From positions 1 through 64,000 of the IMG/VR virus record IMGVR_UViG_3300032313_001465: a DNA stretch of 64,000 nucleotides; one strand, 5' to 3'. A program made the position numbers and the translations under genes. Each line of letters starts with the position of its first letter. Position 1 is the first letter of the stretch. The notes below the pieces were generated by a model. The model saw only the letters and a list, made by a program, of their open reading frames with translations, did no database searches and had not been told where the DNA came from. This DNA comes from a virus. This document shows, one piece after another, positions 42,367 through 50,285 of the stretch.

Positions 42367-43167
42367 ATGTTAGACATCAACAACGGTCAATTTAAGACAC
42401 AAAACGAATTGAAAAAATTAGCCCCTTCAATTTTTACCAAAACGGGTTCGGATAGTACATCTGAAAAATACATTCACATTTCAACTGATAGAGTTATCCA
42501 AGATATGGAAACTTTGGGATGGGGTGTGGTGGATGCTAAGGAAGTAAAAGCCCGTAAACAAGTAGGGTTCCAAAAACACTTAGTTGTATTTAGAAACAAT
42601 GATATCATGGTTACAGGTAATGATGGAGATGTTGTATATCCACAAATCCTATTAACAAATTCTCATGATGGAAAAAATGCATTTACGTTTACTGCTGGAA
42701 TGTTCCGAATGATTTGTGAGAATGGTTTAGTGGTTTCTACTCAGGAATTTGAGAATATGAAGATCCGTCATTATGGTTACAATTTTGAAACATTACAAGG
42801 AACTATTAAAAACATTGTGGAAGCATTACCTTTAACAGTTGAATCTATGAATAGATTTAAGGGGATTGAACTTGAGCAAGAACAAGCCATTGAGTTTGCT
42901 AAACGTGCTGTTGGTTGTCGTTTTACTGAAGAAGAAATTGAAAATGTAAAAATTGATTGGGAGGATTTATTGACACCAACACGTCCCGAAGATCGTGGAA
43001 CCGATTTGTGGAGTGTATTTAATGTGGTTCAAGAGAAATTGGTACATGGTATGTTTAATTACAAGGCTGGTGGTAAGAATAGAAAAGCCCGTAAAATTAA
43101 GAACTTTAAACAAGATATAGTTTTAAATGAGAAACTTTGGGAAGTAGCTGAAGAATTTTGTAATTAG
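42367..43167 (+). CDS. DUF932-like phage/plasmid protein
   Basis: 266 residues. ISTDRVIQDMETLGWGVVDAKEVKAR, VYPQILLTNSHDGKNAFTFTAGMFRMICENGLVV (in parts) and a C-terminal WSVFNVVQEKLVHGMFNY match DUF932 proteins of phages and plasmids. Their role is unknown; many sit beside replication or defence genes. Confidence 0.8.
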   Translation: MLDINNGQFKTQNELKKLAPSIFTKTGSDSTSEKYIHISTDRVIQDMETLGWGVVDAKEVKARKQVGFQKHLVVFRNNDIMVTGNDGDVVYPQILLTNSHDGKNAFTFTAGMFRMICENGLVVSTQEFENMKIRHYGYNFETLQGTIKNIVEALPLTVESMNRFKGIELEQEQAIEFAKRAVGCRFTEEEIENVKIDWEDLLTPTRPEDRGTDLWSVFNVVQEKLVHGMFNYKAGGKNRKARKIKNFKQDIVLNEKLWEVAEEFCN

Positions 43168-43304
43168 AAATTAATAACCTGTACCCTTGAAAAACTCGTA
43201 TTAGTAATGACAATACCCTGAGCGTGAGTATATAACCGTTGGTTAAAACATTATGAGATAAGCAGGTTAGTTCGAAATAAAAGGGTAAGAGAATAAGAAC
43301 AAAT
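43168..43304 (+). other. Non-coding stretch upstream of the tRNA-like pair
   Basis: 137 nt with no convincing gene. Short complementary segments are visible (TACCCT 43214-43219 with AGGGTA 43282-43287; TAACC/GGTTA around 43231-43245), which could fold, but no full tRNA was built by eye. Confidence 0.4.
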
Positions 43305-43382
43305 GGTCAGGTATGGTAGACACAGTAGGGAGAGCCAAAGAGGTATCTACTAAAGTTACAGGTTCGATTCCTGTCCTGACTA
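43305..43382 (+). tRNA. tRNA-like element A (non-canonical)
   Basis: Acceptor GGTCAGG pairs with CCTGACT (43375-43381); T arm ACAGG-TTCGATT-CCTGT (43358-43374) is perfect. The rest does not fold as a normal tRNA: the D arm is not clear and the only middle helix is AGTAG/CTACT with an 18-nt loop. No CCA is encoded. Identity not assigned; it could be degenerate or specially processed. Confidence 0.45.
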
Positions 43383-43397
43383 CAATAAAATAAAAGT

Positions 43398-43487
43398 ATG
43401 AATAAAGAAGAAAAACAACAGCATTTGATAGTTTGGGTCATAATAGGAATACCTTTATTAGCTTTACTTTATTGTTTATTAACATAA
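43398..43487 (+). CDS. Membrane mini-protein between tRNA-like elements
   Basis: 29 residues: MNKEEKQQHL, then one hydrophobic helix IVWVIIGIPLLALLYCLLT. A-rich leader before the start. Ends 3 nt before the next tRNA-like element. Confidence 0.5.
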   Translation: MNKEEKQQHLIVWVIIGIPLLALLYCLLT

Positions 43488-43490
43488 CAT

Positions 43491-43594
43491 AGTCAGGTGG
43501 TGTAATAGAGGCAACACGTGGTTCGAGTCCACAATCTATCTAGTAACGATAGATGCTGATAGGAGCGATACAGGTTCGATTCCTGTCCTGACTA
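43491..43594 (+). tRNA. tRNA-like element B (non-canonical, Ser- or Tyr-like)
   Basis: Acceptor AGTCAGG/CCTGACT, D arm GTGT-AATAGAGGCA-ACAC and T arm ACAGG-TTCGATT-CCTGT are good. The middle has two hairpins: GTGG-TTCGAGT-CCAC (as anticodon loop it would give CGA, Ser) and ATCTATC-TAGTAAC-GATAGAT (as anticodon loop GTA, Tyr, with A33). 104 nt is longer than normal. The identity is undecided. Confidence 0.5.
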
Positions 43595-43623
43595 CTAAAT
43601 TAAATAACTTAAAAAATAAAAAT

Positions 43624-43905
43624 ATGTTAAAAATCGAAGACAAACCAAATTACTTTCTTATAGTAACTCCTGGAGTATATGATGGTCATGAGTTTAATAT
43701 TCTTGACACGGATAAAGGATTATACATCATGTTTAAAGACTATTACGAAAAGGACCCACAATCATTCAATGATATCCAGGAAGAAATTAAAAGCCAGTAT
43801 TTAAACACTAGAGTATCAGGATTAGATGTTGGTTGTAAGTTTAATATGGCTGGTGGCTTTGAACAAGATATTTTTGAAGAATTTGTACGTTACAATGATA
43901 AATAG
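43624..43905 (+). CDS. Hypothetical protein
   Basis: 93 residues, alpha/beta: YFLIVTPGVYDGHEFNIL and VSGLDVGCKFNMAGGF. No known family. Overlaps the membrane-protein gene by 11 nt. Confidence 0.65.
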   Translation: MLKIEDKPNYFLIVTPGVYDGHEFNILDTDKGLYIMFKDYYEKDPQSFNDIQEEIKSQYLNTRVSGLDVGCKFNMAGGFEQDIFEEFVRYNDK

Positions 43906-44191
43906 AGAATTTAGATTTTTAGATGCTCGTACTAGCGTTAGTGAGTTAGTAAAGGAGTCGGCTGTTAATTTCATGTATGGATTTATTGCTAACACAATCA
44001 CTGTGTTTGTAATTATGAAATATGATATTGCAGTGTTGATTAATTTTCTAATATATTATATGTTTGTGAGTATAGTTATTAATAGAGACAAGTATGAAAC
44101 CCGAGTAGGAAAATACATGATATTTCCAGCTGCCGCTGCATTAGGAGCATTTGTTGGATACAAATTAGCATTCTTTCTTTCACTAAAATAA
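43895..44191 (+). CDS. Integral membrane protein (three helices)
   Basis: 98 residues from ATG 43895; the longer frame to 43826 lies inside the previous gene. RFLDARTSVSELVKESAVNF is followed by three hydrophobic helices, with Tyr-Glu-Thr-Arg-Val-Gly-Lys between the second and third. A similar R-S..K-x-x-N-x-x-x-G pattern is familiar from small phage membrane proteins of unknown role. Confidence 0.7.
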   Translation: MINREFRFLDARTSVSELVKESAVNFMYGFIANTITVFVIMKYDIAVLINFLIYYMFVSIVINRDKYETRVGKYMIFPAAAALGAFVGYKLAFFLSLK

Positions 44192-44217
44192 TTTATTAAT
44201 ATTTATTATAAAATGAT

Positions 44218-44655
44218 ATGGTAAAATTAATAGATATCCTAAATGAAATAGGAGATGCTACATCCAAAAAGTATGATTGGAAGGAAGTTTATAATAATGG
44301 ATATATTGATGAACCAGATGGGGAATCTGAATATGAATTTAAAACCGATTCGGGTATTGAATATGGTGTTCAAATCCATAATATTGGGAAATATTTGGAT
44401 GTTGATTTTGTAGCTGATGGTACTTATGATGAAGTAAATAAAGGAGAGGTTTTTAGTGTGATGGCTACTATTGTCGATATTATAAAAAGCATAGTAGATA
44501 AAGGAGGAATTAAAGGAATTAGATATATAGCTAAATCCAAAGGGAATGATGCTGGTATTGCAAGAGATAGATTATATAGAATATATATTTCAAAACTATA
44601 CCCTAATGTCACTTTTCTACAACAAGGTGGAACAATATTCGCTACACTTAAATAA
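44218..44655 (+). CDS. Protein with short capsid-targeting-like leader
   Basis: 145 residues. Starts MVKLIDILNEIGDA: a short amphipathic helix ending in L-N-E, like T4 internal-protein leaders, though different from the MKIT leaders. The body (SEYEFKTDSGIEYGVQIHNI; IARDRLYRIYISKLYPNVTFL) looks like a small alpha/beta domain. Its upstream sequence repeats that before 15389. Confidence 0.65.
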   Translation: MVKLIDILNEIGDATSKKYDWKEVYNNGYIDEPDGESEYEFKTDSGIEYGVQIHNIGKYLDVDFVADGTYDEVNKGEVFSVMATIVDIIKSIVDKGGIKGIRYIAKSKGNDAGIARDRLYRIYISKLYPNVTFLQQGGTIFATLK

Positions 44656-44667
44656 AATAAAATAAAA

Positions 44668-44946
44668 ATGCCAAGTTTTACAGAATACCAAGACGTTGAG
44701 ATGGAAATCGAAATCGATCCATCAGATTACTTAGATAGTTGCAGTGATGATGACATAGATGAACTAATTGAAGAATTAGTGGAAAGAGGTTTCATTAAGA
44801 ATAATGACATAATTGACCAATCAGCATTATCAAATAATCTTGATTTCGTTCAAAATATTATGAAATTAGCTAATCCATACAATCGTATGCTTCTAACAGT
44901 AGAAGAGGAGCAGATTTTGGAAAAAATGGCTAGTAGATTTTTATAA
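44668..44946 (+). CDS. Hypothetical acidic protein
   Basis: 92 residues, Asp/Glu-rich (MEIEIDPSDYLDSCSDDDIDELIEEL in parts). No domain recognised. Last gene before promoter copy 4. Confidence 0.65.
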   Translation: MPSFTEYQDVEMEIEIDPSDYLDSCSDDDIDELIEELVERGFIKNNDIIDQSALSNNLDFVQNIMKLANPYNRMLLTVEEEQILEKMASRFL

Positions 44947-44954
44947 TACGAGAC

Positions 44955-45010
44955 CTCATAGCTGAGTCATACGAAATGGTTGGCAAATCCAAATAACGTT
45001 TGTATATTGA
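44955..45010 (+). promoter_or_regulatory. GTCAT-type promoter, copy 4 (distal box CTCAT)
   Basis: CTCAT 44955, GTCAT 44966, TTGG 44980, TATATTGA 45003-45010, then leader to the ligase ATG. Confidence 0.8.
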
Positions 45011-45033
45011 TGTATAATTAAAAAATAAAGGTT

Positions 45034-46107
45034 ATGAAATTATCAACACTGTATTCTAGGTCGGTAAACGGCAAGATAAATACATTTACAATTCACATTG
45101 AAGGAAACAAGTATTATACTGTAACTGGATTTTTAGATGGAGTTAAAACTCAATCCCTCCCAACAGTATGTAATGCCAAAACGTATTGTACTGCTGAAGA
45201 GCAAGCAATAAAAGAGGCCACAGCAATTCATCGAAAGAAAATGGAAAGCGGTTCATTTGAAAATGTTTCCGATATTGATAATGAGACATTTTTTGAACCG
45301 ATGCTCGCTCACGATTTCAATAAGGAAAAGCACAAAATCAAATATCCCCTTTATAGTCAACCGAAACTAGATGGTATCCGTTGTTTGGTGAAACGAGACG
45401 GAATGTGGTCAAGAACAGGCAAACCAATAATTTCAGCCCCACACATATTTGAAGCGTTAAAACCATTATTTGAAATTAATCCAAATCTTATATTTGATGG
45501 AGAGTTATATGCTGATAAATTTGCAACCGACTTTAACGCTATATGTTCCTTAGTAAAGAAAACAAAACCAACTCAGCAAGATTTAGAAGATAGTTCTAAA
45601 GCTATTGAATATCACATTTATGATTTACCAAGTTGTAGTGGTGTGTTTTCTGATAGATATGAAGTATTACTTGAATTAATTTTGCCAAAATGTTGTAAAT
45701 TAGTTGAAACCCGCATTGCTAATAATGAAACTGAACTAATGGCTTATTATGAGAACTATGTTGTTAACAACTATGAAGGACAAATGGTTCGTTTAAATAG
45801 CAAATATGAAAATAAAAGATCAAAGTCCTTACTTAAGCACAAGTCATTTATTGATGAAGAATATACAATTTTAGATATTGAAGAAGGAATTGGGAATAAA
45901 AGTGGGATGGTAGGAGCATTTGTATTTGAAAATAGAGATGGTAAACGCTTTAAAGCTAGTCCTAAATTTAATTGGGAAGAATGTACAAAAATGTGGAATA
46001 CAAAACACCAACTAATCGGAAAAACAGCAACAGTTAAATATTTCAACCTAACTCCAGATCATATACCGAGATTTGGATATGTGATTCAGGTAGATCGTTG
46101 GTATTAG
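45034..46107 (+). CDS. ATP-dependent DNA ligase
   Basis: 357 residues. N-terminal ~80 residues look like a WGR-type domain (YYTVTGFLDG). Catalytic core: SQPKLDGIRCLVK with Lys111 as adenylated residue, FDGELYADKF (motif IIIa), EGQMVRL (motif IV) and LLKHKSFIDEEY (motif V). Seals nicks in replication and repair. Single gene between two promoter copies. Confidence 0.9.
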   Translation: MKLSTLYSRSVNGKINTFTIHIEGNKYYTVTGFLDGVKTQSLPTVCNAKTYCTAEEQAIKEATAIHRKKMESGSFENVSDIDNETFFEPMLAHDFNKEKHKIKYPLYSQPKLDGIRCLVKRDGMWSRTGKPIISAPHIFEALKPLFEINPNLIFDGELYADKFATDFNAICSLVKKTKPTQQDLEDSSKAIEYHIYDLPSCSGVFSDRYEVLLELILPKCCKLVETRIANNETELMAYYENYVVNNYEGQMVRLNSKYENKRSKSLLKHKSFIDEEYTILDIEEGIGNKSGMVGAFVFENRDGKRFKASPKFNWEECTKMWNTKHQLIGKTATVKYFNLTPDHIPRFGYVIQVDRWY

Positions 46108-46113
46108 TAAAAC

Positions 46114-46169
46114 GTCATGTAAGTGTCATGCGAAAAATTTGGCAATCCTACACTTTGTTTGTATATTGA
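46114..46169 (+). promoter_or_regulatory. GTCAT-type promoter, copy 5
   Basis: GTCAT 46114 and 46125, TTTGG 46138-46142, TATATTGA 46162-46169. The leader down to the start codon is nearly identical to that of copy 4. Confidence 0.85.
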
Positions 46170-46192
46170 TGTATAATTAAAAAATAAAGGTT

Positions 46193-46480
46193 ATGACAAA
46201 GAAAGAATTAAAAAATTTACAGTTAAAAAGCATATTTGCTGCTATTAAAGAAAATTATAATGTAACTTCTGATTTCGAAGATATGGAAGGACATGGATAT
46301 TTCACATTTCAAATTACAGTAGATGGTGTACAATATGCTTTTGATTTAAGCAGAAATGACTTTAGTGTTATAGGATATAAGCTAAAGGGAGATATAGATT
46401 TTACAGAACAAAGGATTCTTGAAACTGAAATAGAACATCTAATTGAACAAACATTAAATAATATTTTTAAATATAAATAA
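46193..46480 (+). CDS. Hypothetical early protein
   Basis: 95 residues; MTKKELKNLQLKSIFAAIKE, then a beta-rich part (GYFTFQITVDGVQYAFDL). First gene of a multi-gene operon. Confidence 0.7.
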   Translation: MTKKELKNLQLKSIFAAIKENYNVTSDFEDMEGHGYFTFQITVDGVQYAFDLSRNDFSVIGYKLKGDIDFTEQRILETEIEHLIEQTLNNIFKYK

Positions 46481-46481
46481 A

Positions 46482-46703
46482 ATGATAGTAGATAAGAAAA
46501 AACGAGTAAAAAGTAAGTTGGAGCTTGACCTGTCGGGGCCGGAAGGTAATGCGTTTGTGTTGATGGGCATTGCTCAAAGATGGGCGAAGGAATTGGGATT
46601 GGATAGTAAAGCAGTTATTGCTGACATGATGAGTGGTGACTATGAGCATTTACTTTCAGTAATGGAGAAACATTTTGGTGATCACATTATAATGTATAGA
46701 TAA
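46482..46703 (+). CDS. Conserved small phage protein
   Basis: 73 residues. KLELDLSGPEGNAFVLMGIAQRW and MMSGDYEHLLSVMEKHFGD form a pattern I recognise from many unrelated phages, without a known role. The first half has higher GC than its neighbours. One nt after the gene before. Confidence 0.75.
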   Translation: MIVDKKKRVKSKLELDLSGPEGNAFVLMGIAQRWAKELGLDSKAVIADMMSGDYEHLLSVMEKHFGDHIIMYR

Positions 46704-46704
46704 T

Positions 46705-46860
46705 ATGAAATTTAAGTATAGATTAGCAGTAATAGTTTTAGTGGTGCCTTGCTTATTAATTGATACAATTACCTTACCTATTTTGTTTGTGAATTGGATA
46801 ATAACAGGACATATATTTTCATCTTTCACTCAAGAAATATTAGAACAACATGAGAAATAG
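46705..46860 (+). CDS. Small membrane protein
   Basis: 51 residues with a hydrophobic segment (RLAVIVLVVPCLLIDTITLP) and likely second half-helix. Overlaps the next gene by 11 nt. Confidence 0.6.
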   Translation: MKFKYRLAVIVLVVPCLLIDTITLPILFVNWIITGHIFSSFTQEILEQHEK

Positions 46861-47047
46861 TATGACAGCAGTAGAATGGTTGAAAGAGCAATATTATCAA
46901 TCAGAAGGGAAATTAACAAGGCATGACTTTGAACAAGCCAAGCAAATGGAGAAGGAACAACTAGAAAATGCTTGGTATGCTGGAGATGAAGATGGAGCTA
47001 TACATGAATTCGAATATTATTACAACGAAACTTTTAAAAAAGACTAA
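46850..47047 (+). CDS. Member of the QYYNETF small-protein family
   Basis: 65 residues: TAVEWLKEQYYQSEGKLTRHDFEQAKQMEKEQLENAW then EYYYNETFKK. Related in layout to the next two genes: a helical start, M-E-K-E-Q-x-x-x-A core and Y-Y-N-E-T-F end. Such proteins are common in Bacteroidota phages; function unknown. Confidence 0.7.
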   Translation: MRNSMTAVEWLKEQYYQSEGKLTRHDFEQAKQMEKEQLENAWYAGDEDGAIHEFEYYYNETFKKD

Positions 47048-47048
47048 A

Positions 47049-47531
47049 ATGGCACAAACAGCAGTAGAAAACATAATCGAAAAACTTAAAGAACAAATAA
47101 GAAAATCTGCTCACAACAAATTAGGAACTAATAGAACTGGAGATTATCGAATTGGATTAATTAAAGCAATAGATCTTTGTAATCAAGCCAAAGAAATGGA
47201 GAAGGAGCAGATGATGAATGCTTGGGCAAAAGGTGTTACAAGTGAAAATAATGTAACAGCAGAACAATACTACAATCAAACATTTAAAAAAGATCAAGCC
47301 AAAGAAATGGAAAAAGACACTGTGAAAGCGAAAGAAGAAACACTAGCAGCTGAAATAAGTTTAAGAATTGATGGAGTATTAACACGATTCATTCACGAAG
47401 ATGAATATAAATCCATAATAGATGCTTATGAAAAAGAAGTAAAGGAATTACATGATAGAATTAGGAATCAATCTAAAATAATAAAGGATTCGATGGATGT
47501 ATTAGGTAAAATCAATAGCTTAATAAAATAA
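47049..47531 (+). CDS. QYYNETF-family protein with coiled-coil extension
   Basis: 160 residues from ATG 47049. Residues 1-80 match the family (AKEMEKEQMMNAW; AEQYYNQTFKK) and the rest is a long charged helix (AAEISLRIDGVL..YEKEVKELHDRIRNQSKIIK). May be a fusion of the small protein with a coiled coil. Confidence 0.7.
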   Translation: MAQTAVENIIEKLKEQIRKSAHNKLGTNRTGDYRIGLIKAIDLCNQAKEMEKEQMMNAWAKGVTSENNVTAEQYYNQTFKKDQAKEMEKDTVKAKEETLAAEISLRIDGVLTRFIHEDEYKSIIDAYEKEVKELHDRIRNQSKIIKDSMDVLGKINSLIK

Positions 47532-47538
47532 AATAAAA

Positions 47539-47769
47539 ATGGAAAAGACACAAACAGCAATTGAAAGCCTAATCGAAAAAATACAACCTCTTATTGATAG
47601 AAGCAAAATAAGCGACACTATGCTTTATAGTTTAGTTGAGGAGCATTTAGAAATGGAAAAAGAACAGGTAATAGATGCTTTTGTAGATAGCAGAATTTTA
47701 TCTATTGCTAATAATTGCAGTAGCGGAGAACAATACTACAACGAAACTTATAAACAACAAGATAAATGA
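47539..47769 (+). CDS. QYYNETF-family protein
   Basis: 76 residues: TAIESLIEKIQPLI, HLEMEKEQVIDAF, SGEQYYNETYKQQ. Third tandem copy. Overlaps the phosphoesterase start by 4 nt. Confidence 0.7.
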   Translation: MEKTQTAIESLIEKIQPLIDRSKISDTMLYSLVEEHLEMEKEQVIDAFVDSRILSIANNCSSGEQYYNETYKQQDK

Positions 47770-48500
47770 AAATTTGGCATATAAGCGACACGCACACCTA
47801 CCATGACTTACTACAAGTTCCTGAAGGAATAGATATGGTAATACACTCAGGTGATTGTAGCAATCCTAGAGACCCATACGCTAATGAATCCGAAGTGAGA
47901 TGTTTTTTAACTTGGTTCTATTCATTAAATATCAAGTATAAAATATACGTTGCTGGTAATCATGATTCAAGCATTGAGAAAGGATTGGTTGATAAGCAAA
48001 CCTTTGATGATTTAGGTATAGTGTATCTTGAGAATGATTACGTTATAATTGAAGGTATAAAAATATGGGGTTCGCCATATACACCTACTTTTGGTCATTG
48101 GTGTTTTATGAAAGCAAGAGATAAGATTAGTAGAGTATGGGAGCACATTCCTGACGACACTGATGTTATTATAACACACGGACCACCTAAAGGAATACTC
48201 GACTTTTCGTATAGTATAGATGGTATGTTTGAAAGATGTGGTTGTAGTGCTTTGATGAAAAGAGTAATTAAGGTACAACCTACATTGTGTTTATTTGGTC
48301 ACATCCACAATTGTGAAGACATCATTAATGCAGGTACTGTGAAGCTTTCAAATTACAAGACCATTTTTAGTAATGGAAGTGTGGTTACTGATGGAAAGTT
48401 TGGTAGATTGAGTAGTAACGGAAATATTTTAGAAATAACAACACCATATGTTTCAGATGACTTTCAAATTGGACCTGATGGTGCTTATGAACATATTTAA
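47766..48500 (+). CDS. Calcineurin-like metallophosphoesterase
   Basis: 244 residues. HISDTHTYHD (D-x-H), VIHSGDCSN (G-D), YVAGNHDSS (G-N-H-D), IITHGPPKG and LFGHIHNC (G-H-x-H) give the full metal site. The substrate could be a cyclic nucleotide, a phosphodiester or a protein phosphate; similar phage enzymes blunt nucleotide-signal immunity, but nothing here shows which. Confidence 0.88.
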   Translation: MKIWHISDTHTYHDLLQVPEGIDMVIHSGDCSNPRDPYANESEVRCFLTWFYSLNIKYKIYVAGNHDSSIEKGLVDKQTFDDLGIVYLENDYVIIEGIKIWGSPYTPTFGHWCFMKARDKISRVWEHIPDDTDVIITHGPPKGILDFSYSIDGMFERCGCSALMKRVIKVQPTLCLFGHIHNCEDIINAGTVKLSNYKTIFSNGSVVTDGKFGRLSSNGNILEITTPYVSDDFQIGPDGAYEHI

Positions 48501-48511
48501 AAAATTAACAA

Positions 48512-48595
48512 ATGAAAGTACTAATAGTAATAATTGCATGGGAATTAAGTAAATGGATTGTAAATAAAATTTTTAATAAATACTTCAATGACTAA
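48512..48595 (+). CDS. Membrane mini-protein
   Basis: 27 residues: MKVLIVIIAWELSKWIVNKI then FNKYFND. Single hydrophobic helix. Overlaps the next start by 8 nt. Confidence 0.45.
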   Translation: MKVLIVIIAWELSKWIVNKIFNKYFND

Positions 48596-48824
48596 AGGAA
48601 CACTTAAAAAAACAAAAGCAGGTTGGATAGTAATCTATGATGAGATTCTTGGAGAAAACATTGTAAAGAAAAATCAAAACTCATTACCACTACATCCAGA
48701 AGATGTAGAAAAGTTTAAATTATTATCCGAAATGTTTGATAATTTTGAAGCAAGAGTTAATGATGATCCCGAAGTAGAATTTGAAATTATCGATAACACA
48801 GCTAAACTAATACACAACATATGA
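48588..48824 (+). CDS. Conserved small phage protein
   Basis: 78 residues: KGTLKKTKAGWIVIYDE, then SLPLHPEDVEKF and VEFEIIDN. I have seen this pattern in Bacteroidota phages; role unknown. Overlaps the next gene by 4 nt. Confidence 0.7.
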   Translation: MTKGTLKKTKAGWIVIYDEILGENIVKKNQNSLPLHPEDVEKFKLLSEMFDNFEARVNDDPEVEFEIIDNTAKLIHNI

Positions 48825-49048
48825 TGTACAGAATTAAAATAGATTACTATAACAAACAAAAAGAAACTTATACGCCACAGGTAAAAGGACTTTTATTTTG
48901 GAGCAATTTAGATACTACAGGGGAAATTTCATGGTTAGGTGGTGGATACTACAATAAAGACTTAGCACTTGGTGCTATTAATAAACACGATTTTAAATAT
49001 GGGAAACCTAGATCTTCTAAAATAGAATATATAAATTTAACAAATTAA
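48821..49048 (+). CDS. Hypothetical protein
   Basis: 75 residues, beta-rich (LLFWSNLDTTGEISWLGGGYY). No known family. Confidence 0.65.
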   Translation: MMYRIKIDYYNKQKETYTPQVKGLLFWSNLDTTGEISWLGGGYYNKDLALGAINKHDFKYGKPRSSKIEYINLTN

Positions 49049-49093
49049 AATAAACAAGTTATGATATATTATTATTCAAAACAAGAATTAACA

Positions 49094-49591
49094 ATGAAAA
49101 AGGTGTCTATACTGAATTATGTATGGGCACTATTGATTATACTACTTGTAGGTAGTTCCTTAGGATTCAGCGGAGCCATCAAAGTGAATGATTTCATAGA
49201 AAAGGTACCCGTTATAATAAGACCTAATCAAGAGGTGTTAAACGAAAAGAACCTAAGAAACGAAATTAAAAAGCTAAATTTAAAGTATGAAGACGTTATT
49301 GTAGCCCAATACAAAATTGAGTCTAATGAAGGTAAATCTCATATTTACTTGGAAAACCATAACTTTTTAGGCTTAAAAGAAGCTAAGTTAAGACCAACTA
49401 CTGCTTTAGGGACCAACCTTGGTCACGCTTATTATGATAGGTGGGAATCGTGTCTAATTGACTATAGTTTATGGCAATTATCCAACACTAGAGGCATTAA
49501 TTCGCAGGAAGAATACATTCAGTTGTTAGGTTCAATGTATGCTGAAGACGATTCGTACATGAACAAAATCTACAAGATATTAAATAAATAA
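49094..49591 (+). CDS. Membrane-anchored glucosaminidase-like hydrolase
   Basis: 165 residues from ATG 49094 (an ATG at 49061 adds 11 residues). N-terminal hydrophobic helix (VWALLIILLVGSSLGFSGAI), then a lysozyme-like domain: VIVAQYKIESNEGKS (candidate catalytic Glu), ENHNFLGLKEAK and YDRWESCLIDYSLWQ, as in bacterial glucosaminidases. Probably cuts peptidoglycan; the anchor suggests export to the periplasm. Confidence 0.72.
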   Translation: MKKVSILNYVWALLIILLVGSSLGFSGAIKVNDFIEKVPVIIRPNQEVLNEKNLRNEIKKLNLKYEDVIVAQYKIESNEGKSHIYLENHNFLGLKEAKLRPTTALGTNLGHAYYDRWESCLIDYSLWQLSNTRGINSQEEYIQLLGSMYAEDDSYMNKIYKILNK

Positions 49592-49594
49592 GGC

Positions 49595-49650
49595 GTCATG
49601 TAAATGTCATGCGAAAAATTTGGTAATTCCATATTTTATTCGTATATTGA
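49595..49650 (+). promoter_or_regulatory. GTCAT-type promoter, copy 6
   Basis: GTCAT 49595 and 49606, TTTGG 49619-49623, TATATTGA 49643-49650. Gene start at 49673. Confidence 0.85.
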
Positions 49651-49672
49651 TGAATAATAAAAACGTAGAAAT

Positions 49673-49924
49673 ATGAAAGCATATCAAGTATTTAGAGGAG
49701 AAGAAAATAAACATGGATTTCAAGTCTATGATTTAGTTGCTACGTATTTTGATAAAGAAAGGGCATTACAACAATGTGAGCAAATAGTAGCAGAAGAACA
49801 AATATCATCAGGAGATATTTTACAGGAATATGAATCTCATGGAGGTAAATATAAAAGTTGGAATGCTGTAGGTTGGGATATAGTTACCATTGCCCAACTC
49901 AGAGAAATAGAAATAACAAAATAA
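49673..49924 (+). CDS. Hypothetical early protein
   Basis: 83 residues: YQVFRGEENKHGFQVYDLVATYF then AVGWDIVTIAQLREIE. Alpha/beta, unknown. First gene of the RNA-repair operon. Confidence 0.7.
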   Translation: MKAYQVFRGEENKHGFQVYDLVATYFDKERALQQCEQIVAEEQISSGDILQEYESHGGKYKSWNAVGWDIVTIAQLREIEITK

Positions 49925-49938
49925 CAATAACAATTAAA

Positions 49939-50283
49939 ATGAAAAATCAAGAAACAATTGCACAGCAATTAAAAGTAAAAGAATTCCCATTTGTAATTAG
50001 GGATTCTAAAGGTAATAAAATTTATTGGGAAAACAGTGTTGGGTTATGGTACAAATATGAATATGATTCCAAAAATAATGAAACACATTGGGAATCCAGT
50101 AGTGGATATTGGGAAAGTAGAGAATATGATTCTAAGGGTCTCTGTGTTTATTTCGAAACCAGTAATGGTGTAGTTTTGGATGTTAGAATATTATTACCTA
50201 GAAAAGAAAATGTAGAATTAACTATGGATGAGATAGCAACTAAATTTGGGGTTGATGTAAACCTTTTAAAAATTAAAAAATAA
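49939..50283 (+). CDS. Repeat protein (YWENS..EYDSK)
   Basis: 114 residues from ATG 49939. Residues about 25-85 hold three degenerate repeats (KIYWENSVGLWYKYEYDSKN; THWESSSGYWESREYDSKG; CVYFETSNG), each ~20 residues, beta-strand rich, similar to RHS/YD-type repeats. C-terminal helix MDEIATKFGVDVNLLKIKK. Role unknown. Confidence 0.7.
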   Translation: MKNQETIAQQLKVKEFPFVIRDSKGNKIYWENSVGLWYKYEYDSKNNETHWESSSGYWESREYDSKGLCVYFETSNGVVLDVRILLPRKENVELTMDEIATKFGVDVNLLKIKK

Positions 50284-50285
50284 CA

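Noticed and set aside
43491-43594. Firm call as tRNA-Ser(CGA)
   Set aside because: The anticodon stem would be only four pairs and its loop equals a T-loop sequence; an alternative hairpin gives GTA. Left as tRNA-like.
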